Assembly: GCA_965260935.1 (NCBI GenBank)
Contig: OZ253374.1
Span: 1,860,001-1,924,000, forward strand
Direction of reading: 5' to 3'
From: JBBROS01 sp965260935
Lineage (GTDB): Bacteria > Pseudomonadota > Alphaproteobacteria > Acetobacterales > Acetobacteraceae
Length of the DNA: 64,000 bases
Of this stretch, positions 1 through 8,330 are shown in pieces. Under the pieces are notes generated by a model that made no database searches, was not told the origin of the DNA, and saw nothing but the letters and a program-made list of their open reading frames with translations. Made by a program: the position numbers and the translations under genes. Each line of letters opens with the position of its first letter. Positions within the stretch are counted from its first letter, which is position 1.

Positions 1-606
1 GCAGACGAAGAGCAGCACGGGCCAGCCCGCCGCCGGCTTGTCACCCCTGGGCAGCCGCAGATACGCAGGCACGGCGACATCGCGGTCGCCCGCGGCCGGA
101 TTGGCTTCCGTGAACGCGATCGCGACCGGCACGCTGGGCGGGTCCAGCAGCGCGCCGCCCTTCTCGTACGCGGCCTTGCCGCTCTCCCACGCTTCCTGGC
201 TCCTGGGCGAACGGTTGATCGGGAACCGCGCTATCCGGTAGACCGCCGCCGCCCGCAGGAACAGCGCGCGCGCCCGCGCGGCATCGCCGTCCGCTTGCCG
301 TTCCTCCGCCTGCGCAACGAGCCGCAGACCCACGGGCAGGAACGGCTCGGCATAATCGTCGGGCCGGTAGAGGATGCCGGCATCATCGCCGGATATCCTG
401 ACCAACTCTTCGAACACCGGATCGAAATCCGCGACGTCCGCGTCGGTGAAAGGATAGATGCCCCCGGCGCAAAGCTTGCGCCACTTCCTCCTCCAGAGCG
501 CCGAGACCGAGTCGTGGTGCTCGAAATAAGGGAAGCCGTTGCGCGATTGCGCGGCGGTCGACTGGACGTGGTATCGCGGAGCAATGCCGCTCATTCGACT
601 GACCAT
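1..606 (-). CDS. alpha/beta hydrolase-like protein, 3' end outside window
   Basis: The frame is open for 202 codons from the ATG at 606 to the window edge, so the C-terminal part is missing. GAAAGGA a few bases upstream is a good ribosome binding site; a second in-frame ATG lies at 594. The visible part has an N-terminal helical region (the segment near residue 36 reads GGIYPFTDADVADFDPVFEE) followed by a hydrophobic strand (AAGWPVLLFVC) at the cut edge. This resembles the cap plus first core strand of the FrsA/2,6-dihydropseudooxynicotine hydrolase group of alpha/beta hydrolases. The nucleophile elbow is not in the window, so catalysis cannot be judged. It starts 30 bases after the GMC oxidoreductase stop and is probably co-transcribed with it. 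Confidence 0.6.
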   Translation of the reverse strand, partial: MVSRMSGIAPRYHVQSTAAQSRNGFPYFEHHDSVSALWRRKWRKLCAGGIYPFTDADVADFDPVFEELVRISGDDAGILYRPDDYAEPFLPVGLRLVAQAEERQADGDAARARALFLRAAAVYRIARFPINRSPRSQEAWESGKAAYEKGGALLDPPSVPVAIAFTEANPAAGDRDVAVPAYLRLPRGDKPAAGWPVLLFVC

Positions 607-636
607 GACTATCCTTTCACGTGCCTGCGCGCGACC

Positions 637-2160
637 TCACCCGTCGAACGCTCCAGTGCGGATCTGCCCGGCGATCCGTTCCGCGACCATGATCGTGGTG
701 AGGTTGACGGGCACGGAGATCGCCGCGGGGAAGATGGAGGCGTCGACGACCCGCAAACCCTGGATCCCCCGGACCCGGCCCGCGGCGTCGACCACCGCGG
801 CCTTGTCCTGCGGACCGCCCATCGGCGCGGTCGAGGTGCCGTGGTAGAAGGTCATCGCGCCGGCGTGCAGCGACGTTTCCAGCGGCTCCCGCTGGCCCGT
901 CGCGCCGTCCCCGTCGAGTTCGCCGTCAATCATCGCCGCGACCGGCGGCAGCGACATGACATGCCGGGCCAGCCGCACCGCCTCCTCCAGTCGCTGCCGG
1001 TCGTCGGGATCGGCGAGCAGGCGATAGTCGATGCGCGGCGTCGCGAACGGGTCGCGGCTCTTCAGCCGCACTGTACCCCGGCCGCGCGGCCTGACCACGC
1101 AGGCCCAGGCGCGCAGCGCGCGGATCGGCGCGCCGGCATCGTCCAGGTCGGGCTGGACGGAGACGGAGAGCTGGAGGTCGAGTTCGTCGTCCCGCGCCAG
1201 TGACGACCGGGTCCACACCACGCCGCTGCCGCCGCGCGGCTGGTCGGGAACGTCCTGCGCGACCCGGTAGGCGACGGTATACATGGGCTGGTCCTGCAAT
1301 CCCTCGCCCACCGGCAGGTCGGCGTGCGCCGCGATGCCCAGCCCATGCAGGTGAACCGCCGGACCAATGCCGGAGCGCAGCAGGACCGCGGGGCTGCCGT
1401 ACACGCCGGCCGATACGATCACCTCGCCCGCCCCAATCGTCTCGCCGCCGGCCATAACCACGCCGACCGCGCGGCCTCCGTCGATCGCGATCCGATCGAC
1501 CATCGCGTCGCTGCGGATGGAGAGGTTCGGCCGCGCCCTCGCCGCCGCGGTGAGATAGGCGATGCCCGCATTGGTGCGGAATCCGTCCACGATGTTCTTC
1601 ACCTCGCAGCCGACGCCGTGCTGGTGCGCGCCGTTGAAATCGTCGATCCAGGGCAGGCCGGTGCTCGCCGCCGCGTCAACCAAGGCGCGCACCACCGGGG
1701 TCAGCGTCGCCGCGGCGGGCTGGCGGATCGGCCATGGCCCGGTGCCGCCGTGCCAGCGGGGGTCGCCGATGTCACTCTGCTCCAACCGCTTGTAGGCGGG
1801 CAGCACCCGCTCGAACGTCCAGTCGGGCAGGCCGTGGCCCGCCCACTCCGCGAAGTCACCCGGGCGCCCCCGCCGCGCGATGCCCGCGTTGATGGCCGAT
1901 CCGCCGCCCAGCACCTTGCCGGCATGGGCGGCAATGGCGTGGCCGGTGCGGCCGGGCTGGCTGAGGTAGCCCCAGGTGCGCCGCGGCTCGATGGCGATGG
2001 CGGGACCGGTCAGGTCGGCGGGATAGTCGTTCGGCGGATAGGCGGGTCCCGCCTCGATAAGCAGCACGCGGTGCGCCGGGTCCTCGCTCAGGCGAGCGGC
2101 CAGCACAGAGCCGGCCGTTCCGCCGCCTACAATCACGGTGTCGTGAACCCGGTCGGTCAT
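637..2160 (-). CDS. GMC-family FAD-dependent oxidoreductase (choline dehydrogenase-like)
   Basis: A 507-residue flavoprotein of the glucose-methanol-choline oxidoreductase family. The N-terminus carries the FAD-binding GxGxxG-type motif (VIVGGGTAGSVLAARLSE), then the GMC signature region GGSSAINAGIARRGRPGDF near residue 85. The C-terminus has the family active-site histidine segment (FYHGTSTAPMG) and the closing FAD contact VDASIFP...NLTTIMVAERIA. The ATG at 2160 is chosen because it leaves the usual short leader before the FAD motif; the frame is open further upstream to 2310 without homology. Such enzymes oxidise alcohols and pass electrons to quinones or oxygen, but the substrate here cannot be read from sequence. 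The neighbouring hydrolase suggests a small catabolic operon unrelated to photosynthesis. Confidence 0.85.
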   Translation of the reverse strand: MTDRVHDTVIVGGGTAGSVLAARLSEDPAHRVLLIEAGPAYPPNDYPADLTGPAIAIEPRRTWGYLSQPGRTGHAIAAHAGKVLGGGSAINAGIARRGRPGDFAEWAGHGLPDWTFERVLPAYKRLEQSDIGDPRWHGGTGPWPIRQPAAATLTPVVRALVDAAASTGLPWIDDFNGAHQHGVGCEVKNIVDGFRTNAGIAYLTAAARARPNLSIRSDAMVDRIAIDGGRAVGVVMAGGETIGAGEVIVSAGVYGSPAVLLRSGIGPAVHLHGLGIAAHADLPVGEGLQDQPMYTVAYRVAQDVPDQPRGGSGVVWTRSSLARDDELDLQLSVSVQPDLDDAGAPIRALRAWACVVRPRGRGTVRLKSRDPFATPRIDYRLLADPDDRQRLEEAVRLARHVMSLPPVAAMIDGELDGDGATGQREPLETSLHAGAMTFYHGTSTAPMGGPQDKAAVVDAAGRVRGIQGLRVVDASIFPAAISVPVNLTTIMVAERIAGQIRTGAFDG

Positions 2161-2571
2161 GGAGCACCGCTTTCTGCTGTCCCTCTCGCCCAGCAAGAGC
2201 GCTCGCGCGAAGGGGATGAGCAGGGTTGGCCAGGCCGGGGCGGCAAGTTGGTCAATAGTGCGCTGGCGATAGAGCGTGGCCGGCAAGCCGGGGACGTAGC
2301 GGCGCGACAACGACCAGCGGGTCGGGAGAGAAATCTCATGCGTAGCCCCTGGATCTCGTCTTGAGTGCTCATCGACTCTCCACCTGCTTTAAATCATTCC
2401 CGGTTCAGGTAGCACCGTTGCAGTAGGCACCCGTCGCTGCCGTGCGAACGACCCGCAGACATCCGCTGGAACTCAGGCGGCGGCGCACTCCTGCGAATAA
2501 TCCTCGTCGGACAACTTCGCCGAACCGCACGGACCCGCCCTCATCGCTCGATCGAGCTTGAGGCCATTCCA
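2161..2571. other. intergenic stretch without a recognisable gene
   Basis: About 410 bases between the GMC oxidoreductase start and the TetR remnant. I see no frame with family resemblance. The promoter of the leftward GMC operon should lie here, but no convincing -35/-10 pair or operator stands out. Confidence 0.4.
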
Positions 2572-2838
2572 GTGCCGCCGCCCCGGCAGACACCAACCGG
2601 CCAGGCAAGAGGCTTTGATGCGGTCGGGCTGGCCGAACTTACCGAAGCCATCGCTGTTACGTGCGGGAGTTTCTACGCGGCATTCGGCAGCAAGGTGGCG
2701 TATCTTCGACGAATCCTCGCCCGCTATGAAGCGGCGGCGTCGCCGCTCCTACTGGTAGACGCCAGGAAGCGAAAAGTTCCGGGCATTCGTCGGTCGTTCG
2801 CACCCGAACGCCGCACAAGCCGTCGACGACTATGTTAG
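2572..2838 (+). pseudogene. TetR/AcrR-family regulator, decayed remnant
   Basis: The translation contains a clear TetR helix-turn-helix core, GLAELTEAIAVTCGSFYAAF followed by GSKVAYLRRILARYEA, which matches the pattern of intact members (LTxAxGIxRxSxYAAFGSK). The segment before it is shorter than the normal N-terminus, and the frame runs into unrelated sequence and a stop soon after residue 60. Intact members are about 190-220 residues, so most of the ligand-binding domain is lost or frameshifted. It probably once regulated a neighbour. It sits in the degraded strip that borders the tRNA genes. Confidence 0.65.
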
Positions 2839-3092
2839 GAGCACGCTATTGGTGCCGCCTCTACGCGACAGGGCTGGAGCGTCGAGCGGCTGACCAGCCT
2901 CGCAAAGGCCGTCGCAACTAGACGCGATCTCTTCTGACGCTTTTGAAGCGCTGGCACCCCGAAGGTCGATACAAGGATCAGCGTGAAGCTGCGACAGGTG
3001 TCGAGAGGCGCTCGCAACTGCGCTTCATTCCAACAGCATCGCCGGATCAACCGGCGCTTGACAGACTTCGGAGCTTAACGCTCTTCAATCGA

Positions 3093-3177
3093 TGGTGCGG
3101 GTGGTCGGGGTCGAACCGACACTCCTTACGGAACCGGATTTTGAGTCCGGCGCGTCTACCAATTCCACCACACCCGC
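3093..3177 (-). tRNA. tRNA-Leu (anticodon CAA)
   Basis: Read on the minus strand, a seven-base acceptor stem pairs GCGGGTG (3177-3171) with CACCCGC (3103-3097). It is followed by discriminator A and an encoded CCA (3095-3093). The D arm (TGGTAGACGC), the anticodon loop reading TCAAAAT with anticodon CAA, a short variable arm and the T arm GGTTCGACCCC are all present. At 85 bases it is a class II tRNA, as expected for leucine. It appears intact and functional. Confidence 0.93.
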
Positions 3178-3307
3178 ATCGAGCCGCTTGGCTCCTATGT
3201 GGCTCCTAGCGCATTTCGGGCCGTTTTGGGAAGGCCGTCGGGTCGTGCGCTAAGAGCCTGTATTCACGTCAGGAAAAATAAATCCTCTAGAACCAACACC
3301 AACCCCT

Positions 3308-3348
3308 TTTTGAGTCCGGCGCGTCTACCAATTCCACCACACCTGCAT
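3308..3348 (-). repeat. partial second copy of the tRNA-Leu 5' half (41-bp direct repeat)
   Basis: Positions 3308-3348 repeat 3139-3179, the 5' half of tRNA-Leu from just upstream of the acceptor stem through the D arm and into the anticodon loop, with one mismatch (T at 3344 for C at 3175). The 3' half is absent, so it cannot be a functional tRNA. A direct repeat of part of a tRNA gene is what an abandoned integration or an unequal recombination leaves behind. The 3180-3307 interval between the copies holds no gene that I can recognise. Confidence 0.85.
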
Positions 3349-3453
3349 TGGCCTTGGCTGCGCGAGAGCTTTTGCCTGGCGCGACGGCGTTCGGCAAGGG
3401 GCTGGGATGAGGTTTGCACTTGGCCGGCTCCGGCGCTATATGACGGCCCACGA

Positions 3454-3529
3454 TCCCTGATAGCTCAGCTGGTAGAGCAAGCGACTGTTAATCGCTCGGT
3501 CGTAGGTTCGAGTCCTACTCAGGGAGCCA
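3454..3529 (+). tRNA. tRNA-Asn (anticodon GTT)
   Basis: The acceptor stem TCCCTGA (3454-3460) pairs with TCAGGGA (3519-3525), followed by discriminator G and encoded CCA (3527-3529). The D arm TAGCTCAGCTGGTAGAGC, the anticodon loop CTGTTAA with GTT and the T arm GTAGGTTCGAGTCCTAC are canonical. The 76-base length is normal for class I. Confidence 0.95.
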
Positions 3530-3669
3530 CGCCGGCTTTCACAGGCCGCCGGGCGCTTCCAAATTGGCCGATTTCGCTGCGTTTTATCTTCCATTGATCT
3601 CCGGCAAATTCCGGTAGCATCCTCGGCGCGAACCGGGCATCGGACCGGGTAGCGGAAAGTGGGTATCCG

Positions 3670-3765
3670 GTTCAGGCGCCTCTCACCGACATCAAGCTCA
3701 GGGCGGCTCAGCTCCAGGCCCGCGACCGTTGGCTTCTGACGGCGGAGGCCCGTATCAAGCCGAAG
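3670..3765 (+). pseudogene. possible N-terminal remnant of a tRNA-associated tyrosine integrase
   Basis: A frame without a start codon reads VQAPLTDIKLRAAQLQARDR and then WLLTAEARIKP. The PLTDxxxRAA pattern resembles the first residues of the DUF4102 (arm-binding) domain of phage P4-type integrases, which usually begin LTDTxIRAAKP. The similarity fades after about 25 residues and the rest of an integrase is missing. The position just downstream of a tRNA gene is where such integrases are normally found. The rest of 3530-3844 holds nothing else recognisable. The call is weak because the match is short. Confidence 0.35.
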
Positions 3766-3844
3766 CTGCCGGGGATCAGCAAGCGCGGCGACGCCTCCTC
3801 GCGCAAGATGCTGATCCGCTTTCAGGCGGGTTGGCGAAAGGGCG

Positions 3845-4777
3845 TCATGTCCACCGCGGCGTCCGGAACGGCAGCATCGCCTGCACCCAGGGCGCAGTGA
3901 AGCGGCGCATGTCGAGGCTCTCGTGCACGGCGGTGAGGTTTTCGCCGCCAAGCCGGGTTTCGATCACCGAGCGGGCGTAGAACGGCGCGTCGGTCAGCGT
4001 TTGGCGGACGCGCGGCTCGCTGCCGGGGTCGGCCCGGGTATGGCGGGGAATGCGCCAGAGCGTGGGCTTGAGCGTGGCGCGCGGCGGGGCGTCGAAGCGG
4101 GAGACCGAGCCGTCGCGCGAGACATGCAACGCGAGCGACTGCTCGCCGCCTTCGAGACGCTCGGCGTTGTAGAGGATGGCGGCGCCGTTCCGCGTGGGGG
4201 CGCGGCACCAGTCCCAATGGCGGAAATCGGCTTCGAGCGGACGGTCGCCGTCGTTGCTGTCGAGATAGCCGGGGCCGGACCAGCGCAGGCCCGGGCGGCT
4301 GAGCGCCACCTCCACCCGGGCGGTCGGCGCGACCGGCGACCAGCGGTGCCGCCCGGCGTCGTCCAGCGTGAAGCGGGCGCCGGTCAGGGCCGAGGGGATG
4401 ACGCGGACGATGCCGCGGATGGGTTTGGGCAGCGGCGCCGCGCTCTCGTTGATCGTAATGGTCAGGGCTTCGCCGTCCCAGTCGAGCCGGCTGGGGCCGA
4501 TGGCGAGCGAGGTTGCGTCCCGCTTAAGGGCCGTGCGGCCGCGCTCGGTCATGGCCCATCCGCCGGGGCGGCCGTAGAGGGCGACGTGCAGGCAGCAATG
4601 GTTGGCCGGGTCGGCGCGGCGTCCGCCGCGGCGTGCCCAGGCGTAGTAGGGCGAGAACACGCTGCCGATGAAAGCGATCACGGTGATGCCGTGCCGCCCG
4701 TCGTCGCTCAGCGCGTCGGCATACCACCAGGCGTAGCCGTTCGGGGGGACGGGCGCGTCGAACCGCGGGGCGCCAAG
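3845..4777 (-). CDS. crtC: carotenoid 1,2-hydratase
   Basis: CrtC adds water across the C-1,2 double bond of acyclic carotenoids, the step before desaturation and O-methylation in the spheroidene/spirilloxanthin route. The conserved start of the family is visible (RFDAPVPPNGYAWWYADALS, then DDGRHGITVIAFIGSVFSPY), as are the later GYLDSNDGDRPLEADFRHWD and NAERLEGGE segments. The mature region is about 310 residues. No ATG, GTG or TTG occurs in frame near the conserved N-terminus: the closest upstream candidates are a GTG and an ATG (5062) more than 240 bases inside crtD. The 5' coordinate given is the codon before the homology, not a proven start. It lies downstream of and overlapping crtD, so translation may be coupled or the start may be unusual. 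Confidence 0.8.
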   Translation of the reverse strand, partial: LGAPRFDAPVPPNGYAWWYADALSDDGRHGITVIAFIGSVFSPYYAWARRGGRRADPANHCCLHVALYGRPGGWAMTERGRTALKRDATSLAIGPSRLDWDGEALTITINESAAPLPKPIRGIVRVIPSALTGARFTLDDAGRHRWSPVAPTARVEVALSRPGLRWSGPGYLDSNDGDRPLEADFRHWDWCRAPTRNGAAILYNAERLEGGEQSLALHVSRDGSVSRFDAPPRATLKPTLWRIPRHTRADPGSEPRVRQTLTDAPFYARSVIETRLGGENLTAVHESLDMRRFTAPWVQAMLPFRTPRWT

Positions 4778-6243
4778 TCCTGCAGGATGCTCAAGGCCGC
4801 CTGCCGGCCCGACAGCGCCGCCATCGGCACGCCCGCGCCCGGATGAGTCCCGCCCCCCGCCAGATAAAGCCCCGGCAGCTTCGTGCGGCTCAGCGGGCGC
4901 TTGAAGCTCGCCATCCCGCCGTTCACCGCCGGGCCGTAGAGCGCTCCCGCCGATGCCGGGAACAGGCGGTTGAACTCGGCCGGCATGGTCCGGATCGGCG
5001 GCTCCGTGAAGCTCACCTGCAAGCCGCACCGCTGCATCAGGCCGGTCATTCCCTCCGTGCATCGCTCGATCTCCTGTTGGCTGAATGAATGGCCATTGCC
5101 GGCCGCCGGGGCGTTGACCAGGACGAGCAGGCGCTCCGGCGTTGTGTCCGGGGGCGCGTCCTGGTCGGTGCGGTCCTGGGCGCAGACGTAGGTGGTGGGC
5201 TCGGTGGGCAGGCGGGCGGCGGCGATCTCGTCGAACTCCCGCCTGTAATCATCGGAGAACAGGACGGTGTGGCGCAGCAGCGGCAATCCCGAGGTGTTTG
5301 CCAGCCCGGTGAACGTCATCGCGCTCAACGACCGCTGCGCGAATGGGATCGGTTGCGCGGCGCGGGTTGCCGCCTGGCCGAACAGGCCGGCGGCCAGGGC
5401 CGTCGGCTCGCCGTTCAAAAGAACCGCATCGGCCTTGATCGTCTCGCCATCCGCCAGCCGGACCCCGGCGGCGCGCCCGGCGGCGAGCTTGATCTCCGCG
5501 CCTTGCGTTCCGTAGCGCAGATCGACCCCCAGCCCGGCCGCCACGCGGGCCAGCGCCTGGGCGACCTGGTGCATCCCGCCGTCCACCAGCCAGACGCCCT
5601 CCTGCTCGACATGCGCCACCAGCATCAGCGTGGCCGGGGCGAGATAGGGCGATGTGCCGCAATAGGTGCTGTAGCGCCCGAACAGTTGCCGCAACCGCGG
5701 ATCGGCCAGATGCGTGCCGATCGCGCCCCACAGCGTATGGAAGGGCATCAACCGCAAGGCGTTCAACACGCCGGTCGATTGCACCAGGCCGGCAGTGCTG
5801 GGCCGGGCGGACTTGATGAACGGGCCTTCGAGCGTGCGGTAGATACGGGCGGCCTGCTCGCAGAAGGCGAGATACCCGGCGCCGTCCTTCGGCCCGGCGA
5901 AGGCGGCGATGGCCTCGGCGCTGCGCCGCCGGTCGGCGAACAGGTCCAGCAACGGCGAGCCGGCCCAGGCGTGGCGGGCGAGGGTCGTGGCCGGGTGCAG
6001 CGTCAGGTGGTCGGACAGGCTCTCCCCGGCGTCGGCGAACAGCGACTCGAACACCCAGCGCATCGTGAACACGGTTGGCCCGGCGTCGATCGGGCGCCCG
6101 CCCGCGAACACCTGGCGCATTTTCCCGCCGGGCGCCGGGGCGCGCTCGACGAGCGTCACGCGCAACCCTTGGGCTGCGAGGTCGATCGCCGCGGCCAGGC
6201 CGCCCATGCCGGCGCCGATGACGAGGACGTGCCGGGTGCTGAT
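4708..6243 (-). CDS. crtD: hydroxyneurosporene/methoxyneurosporene desaturase (CrtI-type)
   Basis: A FAD-dependent carotenoid C-3,4 desaturase of the phytoene desaturase family that acts after CrtC. The dinucleotide-binding motif is VLVIGAGMGGLAAAIDLA, followed by the glutamate segment RVTLVERAPAPGGKMR. The C-terminal family signature reads GLYLAGGGTHPGAGVPMAAL. The only ATG (6207) falls inside the GxGxxG motif and would destroy it. The reading frame needed for a complete Rossmann fold begins at ATC (6243) or the preceding ACG, four bases after a strong GGGAGGAG at 6255-6248. The protein from ATC is 511 residues, the usual family length. It is divergent from crtE across a PpsR operator. Confidence 0.9.
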   Translation of the reverse strand: MSTRHVLVIGAGMGGLAAAIDLAAQGLRVTLVERAPAPGGKMRQVFAGGRPIDAGPTVFTMRWVFESLFADAGESLSDHLTLHPATTLARHAWAGSPLLDLFADRRRSAEAIAAFAGPKDGAGYLAFCEQAARIYRTLEGPFIKSARPSTAGLVQSTGVLNALRLMPFHTLWGAIGTHLADPRLRQLFGRYSTYCGTSPYLAPATLMLVAHVEQEGVWLVDGGMHQVAQALARVAAGLGVDLRYGTQGAEIKLAAGRAAGVRLADGETIKADAVLLNGEPTALAAGLFGQAATRAAQPIPFAQRSLSAMTFTGLANTSGLPLLRHTVLFSDDYRREFDEIAAARLPTEPTTYVCAQDRTDQDAPPDTTPERLLVLVNAPAAGNGHSFSQQEIERCTEGMTGLMQRCGLQVSFTEPPIRTMPAEFNRLFPASAGALYGPAVNGGMASFKRPLSRTKLPGLYLAGGGTHPGAGVPMAALSGRQAALSILQDLAPRGSTRPSPRTATPGGMPTR

Positions 6244-6276
6244 CGTGCTCCTCCCGCGGAAATGGCTTGACGTGAC

Positions 6277-6294
6277 TGTCAGCTTTCATTGACA
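6277..6294. promoter_or_regulatory. PpsR/CrtJ operator, crtD-crtE intergenic region
   Basis: An exact TGT-N12-ACA palindrome (TGT at 6277-6279, ACA at 6292-6294) sits between the divergent crtD and crtE genes. This is the known recognition site of the PpsR/CrtJ repressor, whose gene is in this window. One site in the 90-base divergent region could control both carotenoid operons. Confidence 0.75.
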
Positions 6295-6333
6295 CTATTA
6301 ACCGACAATTAGAAGTGACAAAAGTCGGAGGTT

Positions 6334-7218
6334 GTGGTGGACCCAGCTACGCGGATCGAACGGACGCTGCACGTCGCACTCGGGCGGGCGGAGAACCCGT
6401 CCTGTCCGCCGCTGCTGGCCGCGGCCATGCGCCATGCCGTGTTCCCTCGCGGCGCCCGGATCCGCCCGCGCCTGTGCCTTGCCGTCGCCGAGGCTTGCGG
6501 CGAGGACAGCCCGGAGGTCAGCGACGCCGCGGCGGCTGCCATCGAGCTGCTGCATTGCGCGAGCCTGGTGCACGACGACCTGCCCTGTTTCGATGATGCC
6601 GAAATTCGGCGCGGGCAGCCCTCCGTGCATCGCGCCTTCGGCCAGCCGCTCGCCGTTTTGGCCGGCGACGCGCTGATCGTGCTCGCGTTCCAGACGCTCG
6701 CGCAAGGCGCGGCGCTGTCGCCGATGCGCCTGGGGCCGCTGGTGATGACGGTGGGGCTCGCGGTGGGCGTGCCGTCGGGCATCGTGGCCGGGCAGGCATG
6801 GGAGTGCGAGGCGAGCGCCGACTTGGCGCTGTATCAGCGGGAGAAGACGGGTGCGCTGTTCGCCGCGGCAGCCGTGGCCGGGGCGGCGGCGGCCGGGGCG
6901 GAGCCGGAGCCTTGGCGGCGGGTCGGGATGCAGTTGGGCGAGGCGTTCCAGGTGGCGGACGACATCCTGGATGCCACGGCGGACCCGGCCGCGATCGGCA
7001 AGCCCGTGGGCCAGGACGCCGCGCACAAGCGGCCGAACGCCGTGGCCTTGCTGGGGCTTTCGGGAGCGGTCGGGCGGCTGCGCAATCTCGCGGCCGATGC
7101 GGCGGCCTCCGTTCCGCCATGCCCGGGCCAGTCGGCGCTGAGCGGCCATATCCTGACCGAAACGCTGCGGCTATTGCCGGCCAGCGCGGACCGGCCCGCG
7201 GCGCAAGTCGCGGCCTGA
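6334..7218 (+). CDS. crtE: geranylgeranyl diphosphate synthase
   Basis: A 294-residue trans-prenyltransferase that makes the C20 precursor for carotenoids and for the bacteriochlorophyll tail. The first aspartate-rich motif is DDLPCFDDAEIRRG (around residue 82), and the second is DDILD with the preceding GEAFQVAD. GTG at 6334 is the start, with GTCGGAGG upstream as ribosome binding site. It is the first gene of the crtE-crtF pair and faces crtD. Confidence 0.95.
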   Translation: MVDPATRIERTLHVALGRAENPSCPPLLAAAMRHAVFPRGARIRPRLCLAVAEACGEDSPEVSDAAAAAIELLHCASLVHDDLPCFDDAEIRRGQPSVHRAFGQPLAVLAGDALIVLAFQTLAQGAALSPMRLGPLVMTVGLAVGVPSGIVAGQAWECEASADLALYQREKTGALFAAAAVAGAAAAGAEPEPWRRVGMQLGEAFQVADDILDATADPAAIGKPVGQDAAHKRPNAVALLGLSGAVGRLRNLAADAAASVPPCPGQSALSGHILTETLRLLPASADRPAAQVAA

Positions 7219-8312
7219 CCCTGCCGGCCTGGTCGGGATGGCGGGACCGCCTGGTCGCGAATCCGGCGTTCCGGGCCTGGGCGGCGCGGTTTCCGCTGAC
7301 CCGGCCCGTGGCCCGGCGCCGGGCACGGGCCTTGTTCGACCTGGCGGCGGGCTTCGTCTACTCGCAGATCCTGCTGGCCTGCACCGAGCTTGACCTGTTC
7401 GCGCGCCTGGCCCGCGGCCCGGCCACGGCGGAGGCGCTCGCGCCGGAACTCGGCCTGACCACCGAAGCGGCGGACCGGCTGCTGGCAGGGGCCGCTTCCT
7501 TGGGACTCACGGAACGGCGCGGCGAGCAGTATGGCCTCGGCCCGCTCGGGGGCGCGATGGTGGACAACCCGGCGGTCGCGGCCATGGTGCGGCACCACGC
7601 CGCGGTCTACCGCGACCTGGCCGATCCGGTGGCGCTGCTGCGGAGCGGGCGGGGCGGTCTGTCCGCTTACTGGCCCTATGCGGGCGCGGAGTCGCCCGAG
7701 GAACTGGATGCCGGGCAAGTCGCCGCCTACTCCGAGCTGATGGCGGCGTCGCAGCCGCTGGTCGCCGCCGAGGTGCTGGACGCCTACGACGTGCGCCGGC
7801 ACCATGCGCTGATGGACGTGGCGGGCGGCGACGGGCGCTTCCTCATGGCAGCCGCCGAGCGCGCTCCGAAGCTGGATCTGATGCTGTTCGACCTCCCTGC
7901 CGTTGCTGAACGGGCGCGGGAGCGGTTCGCGGCGGCCGGGCTGGGCGACCGGGCGCGCGCGCTTGGCGGCGATGCGTTCCACGGCGCGCTGCCGGACGGT
8001 GCGGACCTGATCAGCCTGGTGCGCGTCGTGCACGACCATGCGGACGCGGAGGCGCAAGCGTTGCTGCGGGCGGTGCGGTCGGCGCTGCCGGATGGCGGCA
8101 CGCTGCTGCTGGCGGAACCCATGGCCGGTCTGCGCGGCGCAGAGCGGGTCGGGGACGCGTATTTCGGCATGTACCTGCTGGCGATGGGCAGCGGGCGGGC
8201 GCGGACGCCGGCGCGTTTGCTGGCGATGCTGAAGGACGCCGGGTTCCGCTCGGCCCGGCTGCGGCGGACGGCGACGCCGGTGCAGACCGGGCTGATCGTC
8301 GCGCGCGCCTGA
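7215..8312 (+). CDS. crtF: demethylspheroidene O-methyltransferase
   Basis: CrtF transfers a methyl group from S-adenosylmethionine to the C-1 hydroxyl of acyclic carotenoids. The N-terminal dimerisation segment (RARALFDLAAGFVYSQILLA) and the SAM-binding motif (LMDVAGGDGRFLMAAAE) are clear, as is the catalytic histidine region VRVVHDHAD. The frame has no ATG, GTG or TTG upstream of the homology. The best start is a CTG at 7215 that overlaps the crtE stop as CTGA, giving 365 residues with the expected N-terminus; the first TTG in frame would remove about 40 conserved residues. No strong ribosome binding site is seen, so translation is probably coupled to crtE. Confidence 0.88.
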   Translation: MTLPAWSGWRDRLVANPAFRAWAARFPLTRPVARRRARALFDLAAGFVYSQILLACTELDLFARLARGPATAEALAPELGLTTEAADRLLAGAASLGLTERRGEQYGLGPLGGAMVDNPAVAAMVRHHAAVYRDLADPVALLRSGRGGLSAYWPYAGAESPEELDAGQVAAYSELMAASQPLVAAEVLDAYDVRRHHALMDVAGGDGRFLMAAAERAPKLDLMLFDLPAVAERARERFAAAGLGDRARALGGDAFHGALPDGADLISLVRVVHDHADAEAQALLRAVRSALPDGGTLLLAEPMAGLRGAERVGDAYFGMYLLAMGSGRARTPARLLAMLKDAGFRSARLRRTATPVQTGLIVARA

Positions 8313-8330
8313 CAGTTGAAGATTAAAATC

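Noticed and set aside
3308..3348. a second tRNA-Leu gene
   Set aside because: Only the 5' half is present; T arm, 3' acceptor strand and CCA are missing.
6207..6209. ATG 6207 as the start of crtD
   Set aside because: It lies within the GAGMGG loop and would remove the first beta strand of the FAD-binding fold.
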